A stretch of 64,000 bases of DNA, taken from contig CALBBQ010000024.1 of NCBI GenBank assembly GCA_937926785.1, forward strand, positions 31,303 through 95,302, given 5' to 3'. The translations under genes and the position numbers were made by a program. Positions within the stretch are counted from its first letter, which is position 1. Each line of letters opens with the position of its first letter. The notes beneath the pieces are model-generated. The model was not told the origin of the DNA, searched no databases, and saw only the letters and a list, made by a program, of their open reading frames with translations. This document shows, piece after piece, positions 37,320 to 45,840 of the stretch. This DNA comes from an uncultured Bacteroidales bacterium (GTDB taxonomy: Bacteria > Bacteroidota > Bacteroidia > Bacteroidales > Tenuifilaceae).

Positions 37320-38077
37320 AATTCAATCTCCATTCCGTCGTATGCCAGACTCACATTCTCGGGAAGCGTTTTGGCTATATCGGCATAGAATCCCATCTGA
37401 TGGCTGATATGCGTGATAAAAGCTTTTCTGGGGCTCAGCTGCGCAATTACATCAAGCGCTTCGGGTAACGAGTAGTGGGAAATATGCTTTTGCATTCTTA
37501 GAGCATTAATCACCAGGTATTTGGTTCCAATTATTTTTTCCTTCTCCTCCTCAGGGATGAAGTTTGCGTCGGTGATGTAGGTCAGATCACCAATTCTAAA
37601 CCCATATATCGGTAGTTTGTAGTGGTATAACCTGATCGGAACGATAGTCAGCCCCATGATTTCAAACGGGTGCCCATCTATTGGATGAAGAGCAAATTCC
37701 GGTATTCCCGGGTACTTATGTTCTGCAAATACGTATGAGTACTCACGTTGCAGCTCGTTCAGAACCCTGTTTTCAGCCCAAATATCCATGGGACGCTTGT
37801 GTATCCAGTTGAATGCCCGTACGTCGTCTAATCCCGAAATATGATCGCGGTGCTCATGGGTTAAGAGCACGGCATTCAGGTTCTTCACCTTCGCCCTTAG
37901 CATTTGCTGCCTAAAATCAGGCCCTGCATCAATGGCAATGCTTACACCCTGATGCTCTACAAGAGCAGCGGTTCGTAACCTCCAATCTCTGGAGTCGGAC
38001 GACTGGCATACCGGGCAGCTGCAGGCTATTACCGGTACCCCTTGCGATGTTCCTGTTCCTAAAAAAGTTATTTTCAC
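37316..38077 (-). CDS. MBL-fold hydrolase (PhnP-like)
   Basis: 253 residues without signal peptide, hence cytoplasmic. The N-terminus MKITFLGTGTSQGVPVIACSCPVC is the PhnP/RNase Z-type start with two Cys close together. LLTHEHRDHISGLDDVRAF carries the H-x-H-x-D-H metal motif, and later HISH and a distal His complete the site. PhnP cleaves cyclic phosphodiesters; this branch in Bacteroidota is of unknown substrate. The start codon abuts the stop of the upstream transporter gene, so the two form an operon. Confidence 0.9.
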   Translation of the reverse strand: MKITFLGTGTSQGVPVIACSCPVCQSSDSRDWRLRTAALVEHQGVSIAIDAGPDFRQQMLRAKVKNLNAVLLTHEHRDHISGLDDVRAFNWIHKRPMDIWAENRVLNELQREYSYVFAEHKYPGIPEFALHPIDGHPFEIMGLTIVPIRLYHYKLPIYGFRIGDLTYITDANFIPEEEKEKIIGTKYLVINALRMQKHISHYSLPEALDVIAQLSPRKAFITHISHQMGFYADIAKTLPENVSLAYDGMEIEF

Positions 38078-38989
38078 CTATAACACCTTTGATTTTAACG
38101 ATAAAAATATGAGGTAGATGAGAACTACCACAGCTAAAACCGCCGATGGAATTGCTGCCTCCTTACCAAAAAGCGATAGTGCCGTAAAAACTGAAAAACC
38201 CGAACTTTTTATTCCAACCATCATCACATTCACAATTCTTTTTTCATAGGGCATGTTCATCTGTTTGGTGAGCAGGTTTACCAAATGCCCTAACCCAAAT
38301 ATGGTTATCACCAGTACTCCGCTAACTTTCAGCAGTAGCAGCGGTGATGAAAAGAATACCTGGCGGTTAAGCCCAACGGCAACAAAAATAAGGAAAGCAA
38401 ATCCCCAATCCACAACCTTACCCCTGACCTTTTCAACGTATGGCGTAATTGGTTTCCATAGTAATAAGCGTGAGATAAGGAGCGGGGCTAGCACCAGCTG
38501 AATCATCATCCAGAATAGGTCAACCGGATTTATCCCAGATGACGAAGCGAAAAGCCTGACCATTAAAGGAGCCAGCAGAATTGAGCTAAGAAAAGCCCCA
38601 ATTACCGATACGATTGCATATACCACGTTTCCTCGGAGAATGAAAGCAAACGGAATGATTGCCACTCCAGGTGGGGTTGCTGCAATCACCACAAATCCGT
38701 AAAAAAGTTCTTTTGTTGGCATCAACCAGTAGGCAAGGGGTAATAGTACTAAGGAAAATACTATGTAGTTTAATAAAACTCCTGTACTCACCGGTATGTA
38801 GATATGTTTCATGTTCATGATCTGGCTGAACCTCATACCTGTCATGGAAAAGGTCATGGTAAGAGCCAGTGCCGGGAATGTAAGAAATTTAAGCGACCCT
38901 GCATGTTCACCAACGGCTACGCCTGCAATTACCGCAAAAACTAGAATGGCATTCCTGTTTAAAACTAAAAGTTTTAGATATCTGAACAT
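38078..38989 (-). CDS. Bile acid:sodium symporter (BASS) family transporter
   Basis: 303 residues with about nine or ten hydrophobic helices. The helix-break segments typical of the family are present (FVVIAATPPGVAIIPFAF near 102-119 and VNVMMVGIKSSGFSVFTALSLFG near 255-277). BASS proteins couple Na+ to uptake of organic acids or sterols; substrate unknown. It is first in an operon with the PhnP-like gene, whose start codon follows directly. Confidence 0.88.
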   Translation of the reverse strand: MFRYLKLLVLNRNAILVFAVIAGVAVGEHAGSLKFLTFPALALTMTFSMTGMRFSQIMNMKHIYIPVSTGVLLNYIVFSLVLLPLAYWLMPTKELFYGFVVIAATPPGVAIIPFAFILRGNVVYAIVSVIGAFLSSILLAPLMVRLFASSSGINPVDLFWMMIQLVLAPLLISRLLLWKPITPYVEKVRGKVVDWGFAFLIFVAVGLNRQVFFSSPLLLLKVSGVLVITIFGLGHLVNLLTKQMNMPYEKRIVNVMMVGIKSSGFSVFTALSLFGKEAAIPSAVLAVVVLIYLIFLSLKSKVL

Positions 38990-39052
38990 TTCCTAGTAAA
39001 TTCGTGAAAATTTTCAGTAAATATAGACAGAACGTTTTAAATATTTTCAGTT

Positions 39053-39760
39053 GTGAGCGGAAAACTATACCTTTTACCCACTCCCATTAGCAAGAGTAGT
39101 ATTGATATGGTAATGCCCACAGGTGTGATTCAGCTGACCAGAGCATTGAATTACTTTGTGGTTGAGGAGTTGCGAACTGCCAGGCGTTACCTCTCGTTAA
39201 TTAAGGTCGGTAAGCCAATTGATGACTTAACCTTTTTTGTTCTCAATGAGCATACCTCAGAACAGGGAATTGAGACCATGCTTGCTCCTTTGTTGGGCGG
39301 TAACGATGTGGGATTGATGTCCGAAGCGGGTGTTCCAGCCGTAGCCGATCCAGGTTCATTGCTGGTGATTGCTGCGCATCGTAAGGGTATTCCGGTTATA
39401 CCCATGGTCGGCCCAAGCTCTATCCTCTTAGGTCTGATGGCCAGTGGACTAAACGGACAAAACTTTGCATTTGTAGGCTATTTGCCCGTAAAACCCGATG
39501 AACGCCGGAGGCGTATTCGCCAGCTCGAGCAACGTTCGCGTACTGAGGGCCAAACCCAGATTTTTATTGAAGCCCCATACCGAAACCTGCAACTTTTCAA
39601 GGATCTGCTTCAGGTTTGTTCGGAGCAAACCCTGTTAACCATTGCTGTTGAGGTTACCTCAATTAATGAACAGTTTATCACCAAAACAGTAAGGGAGTGG
39701 AAACTGCTTCCACCCCCTGATATTAATAAAAAGAATACGGTATTCCTATTACTTACTTAG
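39053..39760 (+). CDS. RsmI-like SAM-dependent methyltransferase
   Basis: 235 residues from a GTG start at 39053. The tetrapyrrole-methylase fold is shown by KLYLLPTPI, VVEELRTARRYLS, DVGLMSEAGVPAVADPG (the SAM-binding GTPxISDPG-like motif) and GPSSILLGLMASGL. RsmI makes the 2'-O-methyl of C1402 in 16S rRNA. This shorter form, about 50 residues below the E. coli length, is common in the phylum and may be a paralogue with another target. Its last eight bases overlap the end of the convergent FKBP gene. Confidence 0.87.
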   Translation: MSGKLYLLPTPISKSSIDMVMPTGVIQLTRALNYFVVEELRTARRYLSLIKVGKPIDDLTFFVLNEHTSEQGIETMLAPLLGGNDVGLMSEAGVPAVADPGSLLVIAAHRKGIPVIPMVGPSSILLGLMASGLNGQNFAFVGYLPVKPDERRRRIRQLEQRSRTEGQTQIFIEAPYRNLQLFKDLLQVCSEQTLLTIAVEVTSINEQFITKTVREWKLLPPPDINKKNTVFLLLT

Positions 39761-40751
39761 GCTTAGAGGTGACCTTCCCTTTGCTGCTAAAGTAGATATC
39801 GAAAATTAAAGGAGTAAATGGAGGGATATTGTTGGTTCCTATGGAGTCGTATCCACAGAACGAGGGTATGATAGCTCTTCCCCATTCGCCTTTTTTCATG
39901 TTAATGAGTGCTTGGCTAAATCCTTTAATGGTTTCTCTTCCGCCAATGGTTACTTTCAGCGAATCATTAGAGCTGAACTGCCGGCCAAGCCTTTTGGCCA
40001 CGCTATCGATATTAGTATCAAAAACAAAACCATCGAGGAACATGCCTTTGTAGTAAACGTAAGCAATGGAATCTTTAGCTAGGGTAACGGTATCGGCCGT
40101 AGGTGGTGCAAGCTGAACGTAGTAAATGCTATCGTTGATTGGTTGCAGTCCGGGGTAGTTTTGGGCGATGTAGCTATCAATCAAACTTTGCTCGTATGCC
40201 CTGGGATCCTTGATAACTTTTAGCAGCTCCAGCTCATAGATTAGCGATTGGTAACCTAAACCATTCGATGCACTTCTCGATCCATAGGCTAGGGTAAAAG
40301 GAATGTAGAGGGTGGCTTTTTCTCCTTCTTTCATATAACCCAATCCTTCGAAAACACCTTTCAGCATCTCACGGCTGTAACCGCTAATTGTTGCCGGATA
40401 GCTTTTTACATAGTATTTAGTAAAAACCGGGGTATAGTGGTAATTCTTGTCAAATCTGTCATATTGCCTAACAATGCTGCTATTGTCTGATAACCATACC
40501 AGTCCATCCAGAGTTTTCTCAGTGTATGAGTATAGTACCCAATCGCCTGTTTGAGGGCTAATGCCTGTTCCGGGTGTTTGCGTTACAAAGTACAAACCAC
40601 TGCTTTTTTTAGTATCGGCAGGAATGTTGTTCACCTGAATCCAAGCGTTAAAGCGGGCCATTTCATCACCACCCGGGTCACTGAAATCTCTGTCGCACGA
40701 AAGGAACAAAACTGAAAATCCTAAAATCAGTAAGGCTAATGATCGGTTCAT
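39753..40751 (-). CDS. FKBP-type lipoprotein with two FKBP-like domains (copy 4 of the cluster)
   Basis: 332 residues with lipobox LFLSC (Cys19). A first FKBP-like half (about 55-175) ends in LAYGSRSASNGLGYQSLIYELELLKV. A second half (about 185-325) has TVTLAKDSIAYVYYKGMFLDGFVFDTN and ends in NIPPFTPLIFDIYF. In both halves the usual active-site aromatic residues are only partly kept, so isomerase activity is uncertain and a chaperone role is as likely. Last of four FKBP genes in a row downstream of nrnA. Confidence 0.85.
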   Translation of the reverse strand: MNRSLALLILGFSVLFLSCDRDFSDPGGDEMARFNAWIQVNNIPADTKKSSGLYFVTQTPGTGISPQTGDWVLYSYTEKTLDGLVWLSDNSSIVRQYDRFDKNYHYTPVFTKYYVKSYPATISGYSREMLKGVFEGLGYMKEGEKATLYIPFTLAYGSRSASNGLGYQSLIYELELLKVIKDPRAYEQSLIDSYIAQNYPGLQPINDSIYYVQLAPPTADTVTLAKDSIAYVYYKGMFLDGFVFDTNIDSVAKRLGRQFSSNDSLKVTIGGRETIKGFSQALINMKKGEWGRAIIPSFCGYDSIGTNNIPPFTPLIFDIYFSSKGKVTSKPK

Positions 40752-40802
40752 GGTTTAAAGTCAATTTCCTGCAAATATACTATTAAAGCAATCAATTCAA
40801 AG

Positions 40803-41711
40803 CTAATTGTTTTTAATACTATCCAGGTTAATGGTTATTTCAACCGGAGTGTAAGGGGGAACCTTCTCGGAGCCCTTTTTGCCGTATGCAAGGGGTGAGG
40901 GTGATATGATTTGCACAGCTCCGCCCACCGAGGTTAATGTAAAACCAATTCTTGTTGCTTCCAGTTTGGCAGCAGATAAGTCAAAGGGAATACCATTTTG
41001 GGTAGTAAAACTTTCAACGGTTTCACCATTCAGTAGTTTTACGGTACAGCTACCGTACACCTTACTGCTTTCGTTAGGCCTTACATTGTTTGTATCAACC
41101 AGATACTTGTAGTATAGCCCGCTGGTATGTTTCATATAGTCGGAAGTGTTTAGGGCGGCAATTACCCTTTGCTCTTCAATTTTTTTGGTTCCGTTCAAAT
41201 GAATTATTTCGATATCGAATGCCAAAGGAGTCCATGGTGCAATAGTGCCAACCGTATTATCTTTATATCCCAGGTTCGATGTAAAAATGATGGTTGCCTT
41301 TTGACCCTCCCTGCAAAGTTGAATTCCATTAATTAATCCCTGTAAAAGCGATGTTTTACCGATTACCGCCTTAAGGGGTTCAAATTTTCTAACTAAGGTG
41401 TCGAGCTTGGCTTTGATGGCTTCATCCTTGATATTTGTATCAAACACTATTGATGGGGTGCCTATGGTATAGCCCTTGTACCACAGCCAAACTGTATCGT
41501 TAAGATTAACCTCGTACCCAAACGATTTGTTTTGTACAATATGGTAAATCCCATTGTTTTTGGTGTAGGTCCAATTTTTACTTTTGATATAGCTTTCTAT
41601 GCTTTTTTCCTCGGCAAATCGCTTATCGTCTTCAAGGGAATTATCGCACGAGTAAAAAATCAGAGAAATGGTAAAAACGTAAAGCAAAAAGTGTTTCTTC
41701 TTCATTATCAT
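40803..41711 (-). CDS. FKBP-type lipoprotein (copy 3 of the cluster)
   Basis: 302 residues. The ATG at 41711 overlaps the stop of the preceding gene (ATGA), which favours it over an ATG two codons later. The signal ends in LIFYSC (lipid Cys). One FKBP-like domain spans about 65-180 (LNDTVWLWYKGYTIG...TIAPWTPLAFDIEII) and a second divergent one spans about 195-302, ending in KVPPYTPVEITINL. Sequence identity between halves is low. Role presumed in folding of envelope proteins. Confidence 0.85.
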   Translation of the reverse strand: MIMKKKHFLLYVFTISLIFYSCDNSLEDDKRFAEEKSIESYIKSKNWTYTKNNGIYHIVQNKSFGYEVNLNDTVWLWYKGYTIGTPSIVFDTNIKDEAIKAKLDTLVRKFEPLKAVIGKTSLLQGLINGIQLCREGQKATIIFTSNLGYKDNTVGTIAPWTPLAFDIEIIHLNGTKKIEEQRVIAALNTSDYMKHTSGLYYKYLVDTNNVRPNESSKVYGSCTVKLLNGETVESFTTQNGIPFDLSAAKLEATRIGFTLTSVGGAVQIISPSPLAYGKKGSEKVPPYTPVEITINLDSIKNN

Positions 41712-42598
41712 TGCCGTAAGCCTTTCTTAACTTCTAATATTTCCAGTTCAAAGATAACCGATGTGAATGCTGGTATCATTCCGTTTGAGTTGCCTTGCTT
41801 TCCAAAAGCTAAATGCGATGGTACAATCAGCATGGCCTTTTCGCCTTCTCGCATTTTTCCTATAGCTTCCTCCAAACCGGGTATCACCTGCCACTTCTGT
41901 CCGTACACGAACTGGAATGGTTCTTTTCTCTTTCGGGTAGAATCAAATAGCTTACCGTTCAGGAAACGTCCTTCGTAGTGAATGGTCACCGTGTCGCCAA
42001 CAGCAATTTCGGGGCGCTGGGTTTTGATTTGATGAATAATGTAAAGCCCACTTTCGGTTGGTTGCACGTCAATTTTTTGACCTTCGAGGTACTGCTTAAG
42101 AATCACTTTCTCATAATCGCCAAAGTCGTTGATCCAGCTCATAAAGGCTTCCATTTCTTTCTGAAAGTCTTCTTCTGATTTAATTTCCAATATTTTAATG
42201 TCAACCCTCATGAAATCACCGGGTTTGATGAACCTAGGAAGTGATGTTTCTAATGTTTTAGTGAAAAATGGCTCCGCTAGGATGTAAAACGATGCGCTAT
42301 CACCGGTGGTGAGCAAAAGAAAGCATTCGTCAATGGAGCCCTCGTATTGGGGTTCGGTTAGCTGGAACTGCCTTACTCCTATGAAGAAAAGGGAATCGGT
42401 GATGGTTCTATAGGCAATAATGGCGGTTACATAATTCCCAACTTCGGCTGGCTTTGAACTATCGCCAATGGTAATTAGCTGAAAATGAATTCCGCTTTTA
42501 GTTACGCTATAGCCTGGGAAAAGTCTGGAACGGTTTGAGCACGATGCCAGAATGATGAAGCCAACTAGCGCAGGGATTGCAAAATATTTTTTTAGCAT
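41708..42598 (-). CDS. FKBP-type peptidyl-prolyl isomerase lipoprotein (copy 2)
   Basis: I start at the ATG at 42598 (MLKKYFAIPALVGFIILASC), since it gives a clean lipobox; an upstream in-frame ATG at 42622 adds eight residues. The N-terminal half is a divergent FKBP-like domain. The C-terminal half (about 190-290) is canonical, with VTIHYEGRFLNGKLFDSTRKR, GQKWQVIPGLEEAIGKMREGEKAMLIVPSHLAFG and a PAFTSVIFELEIL end. This is the cluster member most likely to be an active isomerase. Confidence 0.9.
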   Translation of the reverse strand: MLKKYFAIPALVGFIILASCSNRSRLFPGYSVTKSGIHFQLITIGDSSKPAEVGNYVTAIIAYRTITDSLFFIGVRQFQLTEPQYEGSIDECFLLLTTGDSASFYILAEPFFTKTLETSLPRFIKPGDFMRVDIKILEIKSEEDFQKEMEAFMSWINDFGDYEKVILKQYLEGQKIDVQPTESGLYIIHQIKTQRPEIAVGDTVTIHYEGRFLNGKLFDSTRKRKEPFQFVYGQKWQVIPGLEEAIGKMREGEKAMLIVPSHLAFGKQGNSNGMIPAFTSVIFELEILEVKKGLRQ

Positions 42599-42667
42599 GT
42601 TTGCATTAGGGTTGAGGTTCATGTTCTTTTTTTTTACATAATGTTTAATGTAAAAATAGCAAATATT

Positions 42668-43195
42668 CTAATGCTGAACGTCGAGTAGTTCAATTTGGTA
42701 AACGATTGAAGCCCTGGGTGGGATCTGGTCAAGGTCTCCAATTAACCCATGCGCCAGGTGAGGAGGCATTATCAAAAGGGCTTTTTGCCCTTTTCGCATT
42801 AGCAGTATCCCCTCTTCTAAACCCGATTCTACGCCTCCGTGTCCAACTACAAAGTTTTTTGGTTTGGAGGGTTCAGATTTGTAGCATTCCGTTCCATCGA
42901 GTAGGGTGATGCGGTAGTGGTAGGTAACTAAATCCCCTTTTTTGGGTGAAATTCCTATGGGTTTACCATAAATGTAATAGAACAGCCCGCTGGGGCTTTC
43001 GTTCATTTTTAGCTCGTGGCGTTTAACGTATGCAGCTATCAGATCCTTATCTTTTTCAGCTAGATGGTAATTTACACGCATTAGTAGGTCTTTGCCAGAA
43101 GATTTATTCTTTTGAGGTAAAACAGAATTCTCTTTAGTTGAGCACGAAATTATGGTAAGAAGAACTAAGCAACCCATAAAAGTTTTGGAGTTCAT
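42668..43195 (-). CDS. GldI-like FKBP lipoprotein (copy 1)
   Basis: 175 residues with a lipobox (TIISC, Cys19) and one FKBP domain (about 80-175), with DLVTYHYRITLLDGTEC, GVESGLEEGILLMRKGQKALLIMPPHLAHG and IPPRASIVYQIELL. Length and layout resemble GldI, an FKBP lipoprotein needed for gliding in Flavobacterium. It begins three bases after nrnA. The nrnA-FKBP arrangement beside ndk recurs in Bacteroidota as far as I recall. No other gld genes are in this window. Confidence 0.87.
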   Translation of the reverse strand: MNSKTFMGCLVLLTIISCSTKENSVLPQKNKSSGKDLLMRVNYHLAEKDKDLIAAYVKRHELKMNESPSGLFYYIYGKPIGISPKKGDLVTYHYRITLLDGTECYKSEPSKPKNFVVGHGGVESGLEEGILLMRKGQKALLIMPPHLAHGLIGDLDQIPPRASIVYQIELLDVQH

Positions 43196-43198
43196 AAG

Positions 43199-44221
43199 CT
43201 ATGCGTTTAGTTCTTGTGAATGCTTTGCCAGTAGCTCTTCAAACTCTTCAATGGTTTCGCCCATGCTCTTAAACGATTTTCCGCCTGCGGCGTTTTTATG
43301 GCCTCCCCCCTGGTAGTAAAGTTGTGAAAATCGGTTTACGGCAAAATCGCCACGCGACCTTAGGGAGACCTTAACAAACCCGTCATTCTCGGTGAAGAGC
43401 ACCGAGAATACTATGCCTTTGATGGATAACGGATAGTTTACGAATCCTTCAGTATCGCCAACCTGATGCTTGAACTGATTTAAATCCGCTCTGGTTAACC
43501 AGATATAGGCTGTTTTGTGCTCCGGGATCACTTTCATCCTTTCGGCTAGGGAGAATCCCAACAGTCGCATTCGGTTTTCGGAAAAGTTGTTGTAAACCAA
43601 CCCCTGAACCTGCTCAACACGCACCCCTTTCTCAATAAGTTTGCCGGCAATCTGAAAAGTTCGTTCCCGGGAGCAGGCATAGCTGAACGATCCGGTATCA
43701 GTCATAATCCCTGTGAAAAGACAAACCGCGCTATCAGTATTTATGGCTTTAGGGCCAAACAGCTGTTCCACCACTTCGTAAACCAGCTCCGCGGTTGAGC
43801 TCACTTCGGTATAGGATATGATCAGCTGAAAAGGACTTTCCGGGTCGGGGTGATGGTCGATCAGCACTTTCTTGGCGGGCGATTTTTCCAATGTCTGCGA
43901 CATATCTTCCACTCTTCCGAAGCCATTAAAGTCCAGGCAGAACAACAAATCAGCCTGTTCTAACAGAGCTTGAGCTCTTTTCTTTTCCTTTGAAAAGTGA
44001 ATTACCTTGTCCGATTCCGGCAGCCAGGTCAAAAAATCGGGAAAGCCATTGGGTGTAACCATAGTCGAACCTATTCCCATCTCCCATAGCGCATGGTATA
44101 ATCCAAGTACTGAGCCTATGGCATCGCCATCGGGATTGTGGTGGGTGGTTATTATAATGTTTTTTGACCCAAGTATTGATGATTTGAGCTCCTGCAAAAG
44201 ATTTTGGTCAAGCTGCAGCAT
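43199..44221 (-). CDS. nrnA: DHH-family oligoribonuclease/pAp phosphatase
   Basis: 340 residues. The DHH domain starts with THHNPDGDAIGS (His27, Asp31, Asp33), has DFNGFGR and VLIDHHPDPE (DHH motif III), and the C-terminal DHHA1 part carries the GGGHKNAAGGKSF segment near 310-322. The family degrades 2-5-mer RNA and 3'-phosphoadenosine 5'-phosphate in bacteria without Orn. It heads the four-gene FKBP run, is divergent from ndk, and has a -7 box TATCTTTG at 44258-44251. Confidence 0.95.
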   Translation of the reverse strand: MLQLDQNLLQELKSSILGSKNIIITTHHNPDGDAIGSVLGLYHALWEMGIGSTMVTPNGFPDFLTWLPESDKVIHFSKEKKRAQALLEQADLLFCLDFNGFGRVEDMSQTLEKSPAKKVLIDHHPDPESPFQLIISYTEVSSTAELVYEVVEQLFGPKAINTDSAVCLFTGIMTDTGSFSYACSRERTFQIAGKLIEKGVRVEQVQGLVYNNFSENRMRLLGFSLAERMKVIPEHKTAYIWLTRADLNQFKHQVGDTEGFVNYPLSIKGIVFSVLFTENDGFVKVSLRSRGDFAVNRFSQLYYQGGGHKNAAGGKSFKSMGETIEEFEELLAKHSQELNA

Positions 44222-44313
44222 CCGCTTATCGTTTTTTCAGTATTCGTTTACAAAGATATGTTTTGCATTTTACTTTATATTTACTATTTTAGAAAAATAA
44301 ATTAACAGCATCA

Positions 44314-44733
44314 ATGAATACCAGATTTACCTTTTGCATGATAAAACCCGATGCTTTCAAAAATGATTCGGTAAGCGATATCCTTCTGGAAATTTTAAAG
44401 GCCGGGTTCAAGATTAGGGGGATTAAGATCACCATGCTTACCAAAGGGAAAGCAGAGCAGTTCTATGATATTCATCAGGGCAAAGATTTTTTCGACCGCC
44501 TAACCAGCTTCATGAGCTCTGGCCCGGTAATGGCCATGGTATTGGAACGTCCCGATGCAGTGGAATCCCTCAGAGCACTGATTGGGAAAACCGATCCGGC
44601 ACAAGCAGCCGAGGGGACCATACGTCGGAAGTTTGGAACCGATACCACTCATAATGCAGTTCATGCAGCCGACAGCTATGAGAATGCCGAGCGCGAGTGG
44701 AGCTTCTTCTTCTCCAAGCGCGAGATTTATTAG
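44314..44733 (+). CDS. ndk: Nucleoside diphosphate kinase
   Basis: Transfers the gamma phosphate of ATP to NDPs through a phosphohistidine. The 139 residues contain FCMIKPDAFKND at the start, RRKFGTDTTHNAVHAADS with the catalytic His117, and the C-terminal EREWSFFFSKREIY. Length is standard. The gene is divergent from nrnA, with 92 bases between start codons. Confidence 0.97.
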   Translation: MNTRFTFCMIKPDAFKNDSVSDILLEILKAGFKIRGIKITMLTKGKAEQFYDIHQGKDFFDRLTSFMSSGPVMAMVLERPDAVESLRALIGKTDPAQAAEGTIRRKFGTDTTHNAVHAADSYENAEREWSFFFSKREIY

Positions 44734-44896
44734 AGTTGATGGTTGATAGTTGATAGTATGACGTTCTGAGCAAGGATGCCTTGTATTAGCGTGTTTTGTA
44801 ACGGTCCTTTTTAACTAATGAGTATGCATATCTAACCAATCAGAATCCGATATTTTTTCCTTTTCATATTCACCTCAGGCTTTTAAACCTTCTCGC

Positions 44897-45141
44897 GTGA
44901 CCCCGGAGGGATTAGTTCCGCTGCGCTCCATGATCCCTCCGGGCGCAGCCGAGTGTTCGGATAAAGCATCAAACGAGCAAAGGCTAACCGATAACCGATT
45001 AGCCTTTCAAGTGACCCCGGAGGGATTAGTTCCGCTGCGCTCCATGATCCCTCCGGGCGCAGCCGAGTGTTCGGATAAAGCATCAAACGAACAAAGGCTA
45101 ACCGATAACCGATTAGCCTTTCAAGTGACCCCGGAGGGATT
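44897..45141 (-). repeat. 114-bp tandem repeat carrying the 3' end of tRNA-Arg(ACG)
   Basis: Units at 44897-45010 and 45011-45124 differ at one base (44976 G against 45090 A). The third copy is the tRNA itself, whose last 16 bases plus one flank start the unit (45125-45141). In each unit CCCGGAGGGAT, from the tRNA end, pairs with ATCCCTCCGGG 20 bases on (44902-44912 with 44933-44943). GCTGCGC in the loop can instead pair with GCGCAGC after the stem. The unit also carries a terminator-like hairpin, AAAGGCTAA type, near 44980-45008. Confidence 0.9.
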
Positions 45142-45199
45142 CAAACCCCCAACCTTCTGATCCGTAGTCAGATGCTCTATTCAGTTGAGCTACGGAGTC
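45126..45199 (-). tRNA. tRNA-Arg (anticodon ACG)
   Basis: Reverse strand cloverleaf with acceptor GACTCCG/CGGGGTC (one G-T pair), anticodon stem TCTGA/TCAGA around CTACGGA, and T-loop TTTGAAT. No CCA is encoded. A34 would be edited to inosine to read CGU/CGC. Its 3' end is duplicated downstream in a tandem repeat. Confidence 0.95.
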
Positions 45200-45215
45200 G
45201 TTCGTTTTGCGTGTG

Positions 45216-45246
45216 CAAAGGTAGCTAAAATTTCATTTCATACAAG
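45216..45246 (-). promoter_or_regulatory. Promoter of tRNA-Arg
   Basis: Reverse strand CTTG (45246-45243) is 19 bases from a perfect -7 box TACCTTTG (45223-45216), the same design as the tRNA-Tyr promoter. The predicted start is about ten bases before the tRNA. Confidence 0.65.
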
Positions 45247-45256
45247 TGTAGGATAA

Positions 45257-45283
45257 AAAAAAATCCCCATTCGGGGGATTTTT
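45257..45283 (-). terminator. rplS terminator
   Basis: The stem AAATCCCC/GGGGATTT with 5-base loop and A/T runs on both sides abuts the rplS stop codon. Confidence 0.9.
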
Positions 45284-45652
45284 TTATTCTTCTGTGGTGT
45301 CGATACTGCGTTTCTTTTCTTTGATGCGGGCTTTCTTACCGGTAAGGTTACGCAAGTAGTAAATACGAGCTCTGCGTACACGTCCTTCCTTCAGAAGTTC
45401 AATTTGCTCAATAAAAGGTGAATGTAACGGAAAAATCCTCTCAACTCCAACTCCACCTGATATTTTACGAACGGTGAAGGTTTCAGTCGCTCCGGTACCC
45501 TTTCGTTGAATTACCACGCCCTTGAAGTTCTGAATACGCTCCTTGTTTCCTTCCTTGATTTTGTAGTGAACAACAATGGTGTCGCCACTTTTAAAGTCGG
45601 GGTGGTTTTTCTTCTCAACAAATGCTTGTTCGGCAATCTTAATGAGATCCAT
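45284..45652 (-). CDS. rplS: 50S ribosomal protein L19
   Basis: 122 residues with the L19 core [58 protein letters not shown] and [21 protein letters not shown]. Length is normal for the phylum. It lies at the bridge between the 30S and 50S subunits. The gene stands alone, with its own promoter and terminator, and without the trmD/rimM neighbours found in many other phyla. Confidence 0.98.
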   Translation of the reverse strand: MDLIKIAEQAFVEKKNHPDFKSGDTIVVHYKIKEGNKERIQNFKGVVIQRKGTGATETFTVRKISGGVGVERIFPLHSPFIEQIELLKEGRVRRARIYYLRNLTGKKARIKEKKRSIDTTEE

Positions 45653-45739
45653 TTTAATTTTGTTTTACTGATTAACATTCGGGTGTGGAATATTACCGGC
45701 TCCTACGTCCTGATAAGAGATTACACACCAAATCGGCCG

Positions 45740-45770
45740 CAAAGATATTAATTTTTAGTAAAATATCAAT
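45740..45770 (-). promoter_or_regulatory. rplS promoter
   Basis: Reverse strand ATTG (45770-45767) is 19 bases from TATCTTTG (45747-45740). The implied leader of about 80 bases is long enough for leader-based control, but no structure was recognised. Confidence 0.55.
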
Positions 45771-45793
45771 CAGATTATAAAAATAATCAAAAA

Positions 45794-45823
45794 AAGTAGA
45801 GCAATCGGAGGATTGCTCTACTT
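45794..45823 (-). terminator. Terminator of the C69 dipeptidase gene
   Basis: A 13-bp stem AAGTAGAGCAATC/GATTGCTCTACTT with a 4-base loop, then a T run on the reverse strand. Confidence 0.95.
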
Positions 45824-45840
45824 ACATCTGAAATGGTATC

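Noticed and set aside
44897..45141. Integrated phage or genomic island next to tRNA-Arg
   Set aside because: The duplicated tRNA end resembles an att site, but there is no integrase or cargo between copies; the units are only 114 bp. A very small decayed insertion cannot be excluded.
44897..45160. Plus-strand frame of 87 codons across the tRNA-Arg tandem repeat
   Set aside because: The 114-bp unit is a multiple of three, so a repeated peptide arises by itself. The frame runs into the tRNA.
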